Under the pieces are notes generated by a model. It saw nothing but the letters and a program-made list of their open reading frames with translations, searched no databases and was not told the origin of the DNA. A DNA stretch of 64,000 bases from Luteolibacter yonseiensis (GTDB lineage Bacteria; Verrucomicrobiota; Verrucomicrobiia; Verrucomicrobiales; Akkermansiaceae), in NCBI RefSeq assembly GCF_016595465.1, contig NZ_JAENIK010000012.1, positions 124,001-188,000 on the forward strand. Reading direction: 5' to 3'. Made by a program: the position numbers and the translations under genes. Shown in pieces: positions 52,110 to 59,481 of this stretch (position 1 is its first letter; every line of letters begins with the position of its first letter).

Positions 52110-53552
52110 TCAATGGCCGCCGCCGACCCTGACCGTGTCACTCTCGCTGCCCTTCGCCTTGGGGGCGAAGAAGCCGAAGAAGATCAGGTAGAGGTAGCCG
52201 AACAACACGATGCCCAGCGAGGCGCGGATGCCGTAGGTGTCGGTCAGCCAGCCTTGTGCCAGCGGCATGATGGCACCGCCGACGATCATCATCACCAGCA
52301 GGGAGCTGCCCTGGCTGGTGTCCTTGCCCAGACCGCGGATGGAGAGGCTGAAGATGTTCGACCACATGATCGAGTTGAAAAGACCGATGCCGAGGATGGA
52401 CCACAGGGCGTAGGAACCGTGGGTGCACATCGAGAAGATCGTGAGCGCCGCCGCGACGAGCGCGAACAAGCCGACCATCTTGCCCGCGCTGGAGCGGCCG
52501 AGGTAGAAGAAGATGAAGCTGAGCACGATCAGGCCGATGAACGGCAGGATGTCGGCGGGATGGAGGTGCTGGCCGCTGGTGAGGTATTCCTTGCCGCTCG
52601 CGCAGGCGTAGATGATGGCGGTGGAGATCACCGCGGCGAGGATCATGTAGGGCAGCTTTCGCGACTGTTTCACATCACCCAGCGAGATGGCGCCCATCAG
52701 GCGGCCGATCATCAATCCGCCCCAGCAGAAGGACAGGTACTTGGCGGACTGGCTTTCCGCCAGACCCATGACGCCCGGATCCTTGAGGTAGTTGATGAGG
52801 ATGCTTCCGATCGTCACCTCGCTGCCGACGTAGAAGAAGATCGCCAGCCAGCCCCACACGAAATGCTTGTGCTTGAATGCGGTGATGCCGGGCTCGACCT
52901 TGCCGTCCTGGGTGAAATTCGGCAGCGAGATCAGCTTGAAGATCACGGCGATGACGACAAACAGCACGCCCAGGCTGACATAGGGCATCTTGAGCGAGTC
53001 CAGACCGACCTTGTTGGCACCCTTGAAGACATCCGATCCGAAAATCAGGATGCCACCGATGAACGGTGCGATCACATAGCCGAGGGAGCAGAACCCCTGG
53101 GCCAGGTTCAGCCGCGACGAGCCGCTTTCCTCGGGACCGAGGATCGTGACGTAGGGATTCGCCGCGATCTGGATCACCGTGATCCCGGCGGCGAGCACGC
53201 ACAAGGCGCCGAGGAACAGGGAGTAGAGATGGTATTCCGCAGCGGGATAGAAAAGGAAGCACCCGACCCCGGCGATCACCAGTCCGAGAACCAGGCCGTT
53301 TTTATAGCCGATCTTGTTGATCGGGTCGCCCTTGGCGGCGGAGATCAGGAAGTAGATGAGCGAGACGATGAAATAGGCACCGAAGAACGCGAACTGCACG
53401 AGGTTCGCCTGTGTCTGGTTCAGGGAGAAGTCCTCCTTGAATTTCGGAATGAGGAGATCGTTCAAACAGGTGATGAAGCCCCACATGAAGAACAGGGCTG
53501 TGACGGCGGTGAAGGCGAAACGATTGGTGGATCGCGCTGGCGTGGTGGTCAT
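52110..53552 (-). CDS. Sugar MFS transporter, FucP/GluP-like
   Basis: 480 residues with 12 membrane helices. FucP-type motifs: FFMWGFITCLNDLLIPKFK in helix 1, AANPYVTILGPEESGSSRLNLAQGFCSLG in helices 5-6 (in segments), FFYVGSEVTIGSILINYL and FNSIMWSNIFSLSIRGLGKDTSQGSS (in segments). Proton-linked uptake of fucose, glucose, galactose or mannose. ATG 53552 gives MTTTPARSTN. First gene of the mannoside operon, so mannose is the likely cargo. Confidence 0.92.
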   Translation of the reverse strand: MTTTPARSTNRFAFTAVTALFFMWGFITCLNDLLIPKFKEDFSLNQTQANLVQFAFFGAYFIVSLIYFLISAAKGDPINKIGYKNGLVLGLVIAGVGCFLFYPAAEYHLYSLFLGALCVLAAGITVIQIAANPYVTILGPEESGSSRLNLAQGFCSLGYVIAPFIGGILIFGSDVFKGANKVGLDSLKMPYVSLGVLFVVIAVIFKLISLPNFTQDGKVEPGITAFKHKHFVWGWLAIFFYVGSEVTIGSILINYLKDPGVMGLAESQSAKYLSFCWGGLMIGRLMGAISLGDVKQSRKLPYMILAAVISTAIIYACASGKEYLTSGQHLHPADILPFIGLIVLSFIFFYLGRSSAGKMVGLFALVAAALTIFSMCTHGSYALWSILGIGLFNSIMWSNIFSLSIRGLGKDTSQGSSLLVMMIVGGAIMPLAQGWLTDTYGIRASLGIVLFGYLYLIFFGFFAPKAKGSESDTVRVGGGH

Positions 53553-53962
53553 GGGTTGTGATCTGGGTTCTGGGTATATGGCAGGTCCTCCGGGCGGGGT
53601 GCCATTCAAAGACATTCGAACGGCTCTTGTGAAGCCATTTGGAATCCAATGCCTGTCAGGCCGCCGCGTGGAGTGGAGCCGATGCTTATGGATCAAACGG
53701 CCAATTCCAACCATTTCGTGGTCGGGCCGCGCGGCATTTTCAATTAGGCGCGATCCGGGTATCGGCTGGCGCGATTCGTCTATTGCGGCAGGTCGTCACG
53801 GAAAGCGGGGAATCCGCGGGCGGAACGCGCGGGGAAGCCACCGGGATTCTCTTGGAAAAAATCATTGGAATAATTTCAGATGGTGCAAGTCTCATCCGAT
53901 ACAAGACGAACATGGCTAGGACCCTTGTTGATCTTGTCAACCCACCAACCAACAAAAAGCCA
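53553..53962. other. Divergent promoter region, 410 bp, no gene recognised
   Basis: Separates the mannoside operon (left, minus strand) from the bufferin-like operon (right, plus strand). Reading frames continue into it from both sides but show no conserved start or ribosome site. A short dyad GTTGA-N5-TCAAC lies about 25 bp before the precursor gene. Promoters for both operons must lie here; I could not place -35/-10 boxes with confidence. Confidence 0.6.
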
Positions 53963-54304
53963 ATGAAAACCAGCAACGCCCTCGTGGCCGCCGCCCTCGC
54001 CGGAGTCTTCGCCGCCGGAACCACCCTCGCCCAGAACACCCAGGTAACCGGTTCGCCCGTCGCCGCTGAGAAGGAGAAGGATGACTGCCCCGGCAAGGAC
54101 AAGGGAAAAGACAAGGAGAAGAAAGAAGAGGAAAAGATCCTGAACGGCAAGGAGAAGGACGACTGTCCGGGCAAGGACAAGAAGGAAAAGGACAAGGATA
54201 AGGAAGAAGAGAAGGTGATGAAGGACAAGGATAAGGACGATTGCCCCGGCAAGGACAAGGATAAGGGCAAAGACAAGGAGAAGAAAGAAGGCGAAATTCT
54301 CTGA
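53963..54304 (+). CDS. Bufferin-like RiPP precursor with three DDCPGKDK repeats
   Basis: 113 residues. A Sec signal peptide (residues 1-23, ending TTLA) is followed by a 12-residue spacer and then three 26-residue units (36-61, 62-87, 88-113). Each unit holds one cysteine, at 42, 68 and 94, inside DDCPGKDK; the rest is nearly all Lys, Asp and Glu. It precedes a DUF692 and a DUF2063 gene, the BufB/BufC pair that modifies exported, cysteine-bearing precursors (BufA) tied to metal stress. It does not look like the usual DUF2282 BufA. The ATG is preceded by AAAAAGCCA. That it is modified is inference from context. Confidence 0.82.
   Translation: MKTSNALVAAALAGVFAAGTTLAQNTQVTGSPVAAEKEKDDCPGKDKGKDKEKKEEEKILNGKEKDDCPGKDKKEKDKDKEEEKVMKDKDKDDCPGKDKDKGKDKEKKEGEIL
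54068..54301 (+). repeat. Three tandem 78-bp coding repeats in the precursor gene
   Basis: Units 54068-54145, 54146-54223 and 54224-54301 encode 26 residues each and run exactly to the stop codon. Cysteine codons are at 54086, 54164 and 54242, spaced by 78 bp. The units have diverged at wobble positions (TGC/TGT, CCC/CCG), so the protein repeat appears maintained by selection rather than freshly duplicated. Confidence 0.88.
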
Positions 54305-54316
54305 TCATTTGCGAAA

Positions 54317-54354
54317 CCCCGTGGTGGCTTCCGCCATCGCGGGATTTCTTTTTT
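54317..54354 (+). terminator. Terminator-like hairpin between precursor and DUF692 gene
   Basis: An imperfect 11-bp stem (CCCGTGGTGGC / GCCATCGCGGG, loop TTCC, about 54317-54342) is followed by a T-rich run (54345-54354), 13 bp after the precursor stop and just before the next gene. As a leaky terminator it would give much more precursor than enzyme. Confidence 0.75.
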
Positions 54355-54359
54355 GAACA

Positions 54360-55223
54360 ATGACAGCCTCGCGATTCACCGGCGGTGTGGAACTGGCGAC
54401 GGGCATCGGCCTGCGTTCGCCGCATTACAAACACATCCTTTCGGAAAAACCGACGGTCGGCTGGTTTGAGATCATTTCGGAAAACTACATGGTCGAGGGA
54501 GGGCGTCCGCTCGAGGTGCTCGACATGATTCTGGAGCAATACCGTGTGGTGCAGCACGGGGTGGGGCTCTACCCGGGGAACGCGCACGGGGTGGACCGCG
54601 ATCATCTGAAGCGGCTCAAGCGCCTCATCAGGCGGACGAACACCCCTTGGATATCGGACCATCTCTGCTGGGGAAGCATCGATGGCAGCATGAGCCACGA
54701 TCTCCTGCCGATTCCATTCACCTTCGAAGCCGCCCGGAAAACCGCGGCGAACCTGCGCATGGTGCAGGATTTCCTGGAAGTGCCGCTCGCGATGGAAAAC
54801 GTGAGCAGCTATGGCGAGTTCAACGGTGACGAGATGACCGAGTGGGAATTCCTCGCGGAAGTCTGCGAACTGGCGGACGTGGGGATCCTTTTGGACGTGA
54901 ACAATATCTTCGTCTCCTCCGTGAACAACGAATTCGACCCGATGGAATATGTGGATTTCGTGCCGCCGGAACGCGTGGCCCAGATCCACATCGCGGGACA
55001 TTCGCGCTACGAGCGGTTCATTGTGGACACGCATGACCACCCGGTGATCGATCCGGTGTGGAAGCTTTATGAACGGGCCATCGAACGCTGCGGCCCGGTG
55101 GCGACATTGTTGGAGTGGGACGGGCGGATTCCTTCCTTCGAAGAGGTATGGACGGAAGCCCGCAAATCAGAAACCTGGCGCGCTTCGGCACTGGCGAAAA
55201 AAGGAGACGATGCGGCCGCTTGA
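54360..55223 (+). CDS. bufB: DUF692/MNIO family enzyme (BufB-like)
   Basis: 287 residues, TIM-barrel multinuclear non-heme iron oxygenase family (with MbnB, TglH, ChrH). Candidate metal ligands: E37 (FEIISENY), H66 (QHGVGL), D100/H101 (ISDHLCW), E146/N147 (MENVSSY), D179 and N181/N182 (LLDVNN), H210/H214 (IHIAGHS), H225/H227 (DTHDHP) and E252/D254 (LEWDG). These enzymes oxidise cysteine in precursor peptides with help of a partner. It is followed with 14-nt overlap by a DUF2063 gene. No Shine-Dalgarno is evident before ATG 54360, which sits right after the T run. Confidence 0.92.
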   Translation: MTASRFTGGVELATGIGLRSPHYKHILSEKPTVGWFEIISENYMVEGGRPLEVLDMILEQYRVVQHGVGLYPGNAHGVDRDHLKRLKRLIRRTNTPWISDHLCWGSIDGSMSHDLLPIPFTFEAARKTAANLRMVQDFLEVPLAMENVSSYGEFNGDEMTEWEFLAEVCELADVGILLDVNNIFVSSVNNEFDPMEYVDFVPPERVAQIHIAGHSRYERFIVDTHDHPVIDPVWKLYERAIERCGPVATLLEWDGRIPSFEEVWTEARKSETWRASALAKKGDDAAA

Positions 55224-56115
55224 ACAAACGCAGCGCGAGTTTTTCGCCGCCTTGCAAATGCCGCTGCGTGGCAGGAGCCGCCGCAGCACCGAACTGCCGC
55301 CATCGGATGAAGGACACTCCGCCGGGTTTCTGGCAAAGGCGGATGAGCTTATGAAGGCCGGTTCCAATCTCTCGTCCGCCGAACGGTTGGAGCTGTATCA
55401 CCGGCAATATTGGTTCCGTGTGTTGGATTCCATCGCCGAGGACTTTCCCGTGCTGCGGAAAATGGCGGGAGAGGAAATCTTCTGGGCGCTGATGGAAGCC
55501 TACCTGCTGGAGTGTCCCTCCTCGAGTTTCACCCTCCGCCATCTCGGCAGCCGCGTGGCGGATTTCACCGCGGAGTGGGAGGTGATCGATGAATCACGCC
55601 GCCGCTGGTTTTCCGCGATCGCACGGCTGGAGTATGCGGAGATGGAGATTTACGAAGCCGCGGAATGGGAAGCTGTCCCACCGGATCAACTCGCGGGCGC
55701 GACGCTCGGTTTGCAGCCCCATGTCAAACTCCTCGCGCTGCCGGTGGAAGCGGACCTGTGTAACGATTGGGAGAGTTTCTCCCCGATACGCGAGACACCG
55801 GTGCATCTCGCGGTCTGGCGCGGGGAGAATGGCGGTGCGATCCGGTGCAGGCTCGATCCGGTGGAGTTCGAGCTTCTCACGAGACTCCGGAACCACAGCA
55901 CGCTTGCCGGCCTGTTTTCTGAACCAACGGAGCGGGAACCCGAGCCGCAGGATGTTTCATCCTGGTTCGCCAACTGGCAAAGCCGTCGTTGGATCGCCCT
56001 GCCGCCCGCTGCCGATGTGGAGGATTTCGCCGTGGTGTCCCACCGGAGCGTCAAAGATGTGGACTGGAGCCGCATCGATAAAATGGGCTCGCAAGCAAGG
56101 GCGATGGAGGATTAG
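55210..56115 (+). CDS. bufC: DUF2063 partner protein (BufC-like)
   Basis: 301 residues. The N-terminal about 130 residues match DUF2063/putative DNA-binding domain proteins (LEQTQREFFAALQMPL, SSAERLELYHRQYWFRVLDSI, DFPVLRKMAGEEIFWALMEAYL). The rest is a beta-rich winged part (HVKLLALPVEAD, PVHLAVWRGENGG). Together with DUF692 enzymes it binds the precursor peptide and presents its cysteines. The start ATG 55210 follows AAGGAG closely and overlaps bufB by 14 nt, so expression is coupled. The old DNA-binding label is not supported by anything seen here. Confidence 0.88.
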   Translation: MRPLEQTQREFFAALQMPLRGRSRRSTELPPSDEGHSAGFLAKADELMKAGSNLSSAERLELYHRQYWFRVLDSIAEDFPVLRKMAGEEIFWALMEAYLLECPSSSFTLRHLGSRVADFTAEWEVIDESRRRWFSAIARLEYAEMEIYEAAEWEAVPPDQLAGATLGLQPHVKLLALPVEADLCNDWESFSPIRETPVHLAVWRGENGGAIRCRLDPVEFELLTRLRNHSTLAGLFSEPTEREPEPQDVSSWFANWQSRRWIALPPAADVEDFAVVSHRSVKDVDWSRIDKMGSQARAMED

Positions 56116-56155
56116 TTGGACGTGGAGCGGCTGTGGACCCCCGCCGCATGAGATC

Positions 56156-56770
56156 ATGAGCCTTCGCGAACGTTTTCTGAAACTGTGTGCCAGGACGGGA
56201 GTGCCATCCGTTATCTCATCCGACGCATGGGCGGTGGTCGAATCACGCTACTCGGAGCCTCACCGGCACTATCACGACTTGAGACATATCGGTTCGATGT
56301 TGGGGGAAATGGATATGGCCCGCACCGGCGACATCGCGATGGAATTCGCCATCTGGTTTCATGATGTCGTTTATGACCCCAAGGCCCGCGATAACGAGGC
56401 ACAAAGCGCCGTCTTGTTCGAATCGATATTGGGTGGCCATTTGAACCGCAATCTCGCCGAAACGGTGGTGAGATTGATCCTCGCTACGGATCACTCGCGT
56501 GAGAAGACAGGCCGGGATGATGAGGCCCTCATGCGGGACATCGACCTCACCATCCTCGCCTCCGCAGATGATGAGTATCTGGCATACGCGTCCGCCATAC
56601 GCCGGGAGTATGCGCACGTGGCGGATGAGGATTTCAAAGCCGGTCGCCGCGCGGTTTTGGATCACTTTCTGGCCAAGCCTGTTTTCGAGACAGAATCTTT
56701 TTCCCACAAGGAGGAAGCAGCTAGGGAAAACCTGGAAGCCGAACGGAAGAAGCTGTTCCCGGGAAATTGA
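56156..56770 (+). CDS. HD-domain metal-dependent phosphohydrolase-like protein
   Basis: 204 residues. HD-type metal ligands: HYHDLRHI (38-45), WFHDVVYD (67-74), a later ATDHSR and D in MRDIDLTIL. This is the predicted HD-superfamily hydrolase group (COG4339-like), function not established. 40 bp after the BufC-like gene on the same strand, so it may share the transcript. ATG 56156 gives MSLRERFLKL; the open frame continues upstream only by overlapping bufC in another frame. Confidence 0.88.
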   Translation: MSLRERFLKLCARTGVPSVISSDAWAVVESRYSEPHRHYHDLRHIGSMLGEMDMARTGDIAMEFAIWFHDVVYDPKARDNEAQSAVLFESILGGHLNRNLAETVVRLILATDHSREKTGRDDEALMRDIDLTILASADDEYLAYASAIRREYAHVADEDFKAGRRAVLDHFLAKPVFETESFSHKEEAARENLEAERKKLFPGN

Positions 56771-56858
56771 AATCAGCGCGAGCCAGGGTTTGTCCGCAGA
56801 CCGGGGATGGCTGGAGCGGACGATTCACGAATCCGATGCTGCCATGGCATGCAGCCTC

Positions 56859-57734
56859 TTATTCCACGTTCTGCACCTGCTCGCGGATTTTCTCCAATTC
56901 GGTCTTCGCCTCGACGATGGTCTGGGCGATGGACGCGTCATTTGCTTTCGAACCGATGGTGTTGAACTCCCGGAACAACTCCTGACAGAGGAAATCGAGC
57001 GCGCGGCCGGGTGGCTCGGACGCCTGGACGTATTCACGGAATTTCACGAAGTGGGAGTCCAGGCGGGTGATTTCCTCGCTCACGTCGCAGCGGTCGGCGA
57101 AAAGCGCGATCTCCTTGGCGACACGTTCGTCGGTGGGGTCGAGTTCGAGGCCGACGTCCCTCAGGCGTTTCGTGAGCAATTCCCTCTGCCGCTTCGGACG
57201 GCCCGGAGCCTCGCTTTCGATCCTGCGGACGTAGGAATGCAGGACTCCCAGACGCTCCCAGAAATCCGCTTTCAGGTGTTCTCCCTCGTTCGCGCGCATC
57301 GCGACGAGTTGCGTGAGAGCGTCACCGAGGGCTGGTTCGATGGCCAGCCAAGCGGCCTCCACATCGATCTCCCTGGTTCCGGTGGAAATAATCCCGGGCT
57401 GCCGCAGGAAGTCCGCGGCGGTGGGGGGGACGGGGTAGCCGACCGTCCGCCCGAGTTCGCCAAAGGCTTTGGAAAACGCCAGGGCGAGAGCGGCGTCTAT
57501 CTTGAACTCCTCGGCTGTGGCTTGATGGGGAGTCACCGTGATGGATACCTGCACCCGGCCGCGCGAGACCGCGGCGAGCACCGCCTTGCGGATCCGGGTG
57601 TCGAGCTCGTACAGCTCACGCGGCGCCTGAAGGACCACCTCCGACTGCTTGCGGTTCACGGAACTGATTTCCACCCCGGCCTGCCATGCGTCCGTCGTGG
57701 AGGAACCCCGGCCAAATCCTGTCATTGAATGCAT
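56859..57734 (-). CDS. yicC: YicC/YloC family endoribonuclease
   Basis: 291 residues. The N terminus MHSMTGFGRG and VEISSVNRK are the family signature; the C-terminal half has RVAKEIALFADRCDVSEEITRLDSHF (in segments) and LDFLCQELFREFNTIGSKAND. YicC family proteins are RNases that cut mRNA or small RNA; E. coli YicC acts on RyhB turnover. Full length. It stands alone here, without the gmk neighbour often seen. Confidence 0.94.
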   Translation of the reverse strand: MHSMTGFGRGSSTTDAWQAGVEISSVNRKQSEVVLQAPRELYELDTRIRKAVLAAVSRGRVQVSITVTPHQATAEEFKIDAALALAFSKAFGELGRTVGYPVPPTAADFLRQPGIISTGTREIDVEAAWLAIEPALGDALTQLVAMRANEGEHLKADFWERLGVLHSYVRRIESEAPGRPKRQRELLTKRLRDVGLELDPTDERVAKEIALFADRCDVSEEITRLDSHFVKFREYVQASEPPGRALDFLCQELFREFNTIGSKANDASIAQTIVEAKTELEKIREQVQNVE

Positions 57735-57799
57735 GGACGGAGGCTCATGGGTGATGGGCCGTTGGTCAATCGGGAAGCGAATCCGGGGGTGGGGTCATT

Positions 57800-58423
57800 T
57801 CACGATCTTGGTCCGTACAGGCGGAGGGTGATTTCCGCGACCCGTCTTCCCAAGCACTCCGCGGTCAACCTGTCTTCCGCGTTCGGGGTCTCCGTCGGAG
57901 GTTCGAACAAGGCCTGGCCGGCGGCTCCGGCGAAAAAGCCGAGGCGGTTGATGCCTTCGCCGGAAACAGGAGATTGTGCGACTCCCACCCAGATCATGCC
58001 GTGCTGGAGGGCGAAGGTGGCGCAGGTGGTGAGCATGTTGCCCTTGTCCCCGGCGGGCAGGCCGGAAACGGTGAACGCGGCCCCCACCTTGTCCACCCAC
58101 CGCCGCCGCAGGTAGCGCTCGCTGGTGGTGTCCATGAACGATTTCAACTGGGAGGAAACGCAGCCCATGAACGTGGGCGAGCCGATGATGATCGCGTGCG
58201 AGGCATCCAGATCCGACAGGATTTCCTCATTGAGCCAGCGTCCTTCGTGGATGTCTGTCCCGAGGATCGCGTGTTCATGGACGACCACTCCTCCGACGGA
58301 GGAAGCCCCGAGTGCGACGGCTTTCCCCATGGCCGCGGTGTGTCCATTGGGGGAATGGGTGACGACGGAGACGACGGGCGGACCGGAACGGGATGAAGGT
58401 GCCTGGAGTGAGGGTGGGTTCAT
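57800..58423 (-). CDS. WrbA-like flavodoxin-fold protein
   Basis: 207 residues. Flavodoxin-like fold: PPVVSVVTHSPNGHTAAMGKA at the phosphate loop, AIIIGSPTFMGCVSSQLKSFMDTT around the FMN ring, and LPAGDKGNMLTTCATFALQHGMIWVG. This is the NAD(P)H:quinone oxidoreductase (WrbA) group, which moves two electrons to quinones. The phosphate-loop is less conserved than in WrbA, so FMN binding is likely but not certain. Last of three minus-strand genes; overlaps the GNAT gene by 4 nt. Confidence 0.85.
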   Translation of the reverse strand: MNPPSLQAPSSRSGPPVVSVVTHSPNGHTAAMGKAVALGASSVGGVVVHEHAILGTDIHEGRWLNEEILSDLDASHAIIIGSPTFMGCVSSQLKSFMDTTSERYLRRRWVDKVGAAFTVSGLPAGDKGNMLTTCATFALQHGMIWVGVAQSPVSGEGINRLGFFAGAAGQALFEPPTETPNAEDRLTAECLGRRVAEITLRLYGPRS

Positions 58424-58866
58424 GGGCGGGTGGCGTCGGGGGTGGGGTGGATGTCGTGTTTGAAGTGATGGCAGGCGAGGTGGAATCCTTTGGAATGGTA
58501 GAGCCTGTGTGCGGGATGGAGGGTGAAACCGCTGTCAAGCTGGACATTGTTGCAGCCCGTTTCACGGGCGTGGCCGATGATCCATGACAACAGCGCCCCG
58601 GCATTTCCGCGGCCCCTTTGGCTGCCAGCGGTCACCAGGTCGTCGACATAGAGGAATTTGCCCCAGATGAGGAATTCGGTGATGCGGTAGCCGGCCACGG
58701 AGGTGATCACTCCGCCCTCGCGGACGGTCACCATGCGGTAGCCCTGGATTTCCTGGCGGCGGACCTGGGGGAGGAAATCATCCTTCTTCAGATGTGGACG
58801 CAGTTCGGAAATGACTGCGAAACAGGCATTGATTTCGTCATCGGTGGCGGGGTGGTGGATTTCCAT
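58420..58866 (-). CDS. GNAT family N-acetyltransferase
   Basis: 148 residues. The acetyl-CoA-binding loop is in VTAGSQRGRGNAGALLSWI (Q/RxxGxG/A near 90-100), preceded by FLIWGKFLYVDDLVTA and followed by LDSGFTLHPAHRLYHSKGF, the typical GNAT beta5-alpha4 end. Substrate unknown. ATG 58866 starts MEIHHPATDDE; the frame is open further upstream across the DoxX gene, but that part is not coding. ATGA overlap with the WrbA-like gene downstream. Confidence 0.88.
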   Translation of the reverse strand: MEIHHPATDDEINACFAVISELRPHLKKDDFLPQVRRQEIQGYRMVTVREGGVITSVAGYRITEFLIWGKFLYVDDLVTAGSQRGRGNAGALLSWIIGHARETGCNNVQLDSGFTLHPAHRLYHSKGFHLACHHFKHDIHPTPDATRP

Positions 58867-58877
58867 GGGGTATGGTT

Positions 58878-59312
58878 TCAGGGAGTGGTGTCTTTTTCGT
58901 TCCCTGCCACCATGGCAAGCAGTAGCGCGGCGGAAGCGGATGAGAAGACCGAGTAGTCGAGCGGTGCCTTGATCCCGAGGGAAATGATCATCGCCAGCCC
59001 GAATGCGAGAAGGAGCAGACAGGAAAGGAGGGCGACGTGAACGGTGAGCCGGGGAATGAGCAAGCCGATGCCCAGCAGTATTTCCGCCGTTGTGGCCGTC
59101 ACCGCCAGCGGTCCCTGCACGAAGTTTGGCAGGAATGTGTTGAGCGATGCCGAGTAGGCGGCGAAGTTTTCCCAATTCCCCCAGACGACACCGCCGGCTC
59201 CGGGGGCACCCCAGAGGCCGAAGCGATCCGCAACGGCGGAAAGGAAGCCTGCGGAGAGGGCGATCCGGGCGAACCAAAGTGCGGGAGGGAGAATCCGGGA
59301 TGGAATTTGCAT
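58878..59312 (-). CDS. DoxX-like membrane protein
   Basis: 144 residues with four membrane helices (about 10-28, 58-77, 83-102, 112-130), a Pro/Ala-rich N terminus and TATTAEILLGIGLLIPR, which fits the DoxX family of small quinone-linked membrane proteins. Function in this family is poorly known; some members work with redox or stress proteins, and here a WrbA-like quinone oxidoreductase follows two genes later. ATG 59312 (MQIPSRILPP) or 59324 are both possible starts. Confidence 0.78.
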   Translation of the reverse strand: MQIPSRILPPALWFARIALSAGFLSAVADRFGLWGAPGAGGVVWGNWENFAAYSASLNTFLPNFVQGPLAVTATTAEILLGIGLLIPRLTVHVALLSCLLLLAFGLAMIISLGIKAPLDYSVFSSASAALLLAMVAGNEKDTTP

Positions 59313-59481
59313 AGGTGGCGGCATGGAGTCCGGCAAATGTGGCAACAGACCGGTTTATCCTGAAGTGCCACTATGACTATTTTCATTGAACCACAAAAGC
59401 CGACCTTACCGGTGGAGAAGCCGGAGCCGGCCGTGCTCTCTTCCGCTTGCCAGCACCCTCTTTTAGCCTGATCCTCCGCGC

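Noticed and set aside
52113..53561. Long plus-strand open frame (482 aa) opposite the sugar transporter
   Set aside because: It is an antisense shadow: rich in Asp, Glu, Gln and His as expected from the complement of a membrane protein gene, with no domain; the transporter on the minus strand has clear FucP motifs.
54068..54301. CRISPR-like short tandem repeat
   Set aside because: The 78-bp units are in frame, coding, without spacers and diverged at wobble positions; they are protein repeats.
53937..55040. Minus-strand open frame (367 aa) across the bufferin-like genes
   Set aside because: Its Ser/Pro/Cys-rich repeats mirror the Lys/Asp codons of the precursor. The plus strand has a signal peptide, repeat periodicity and DUF692 motifs.
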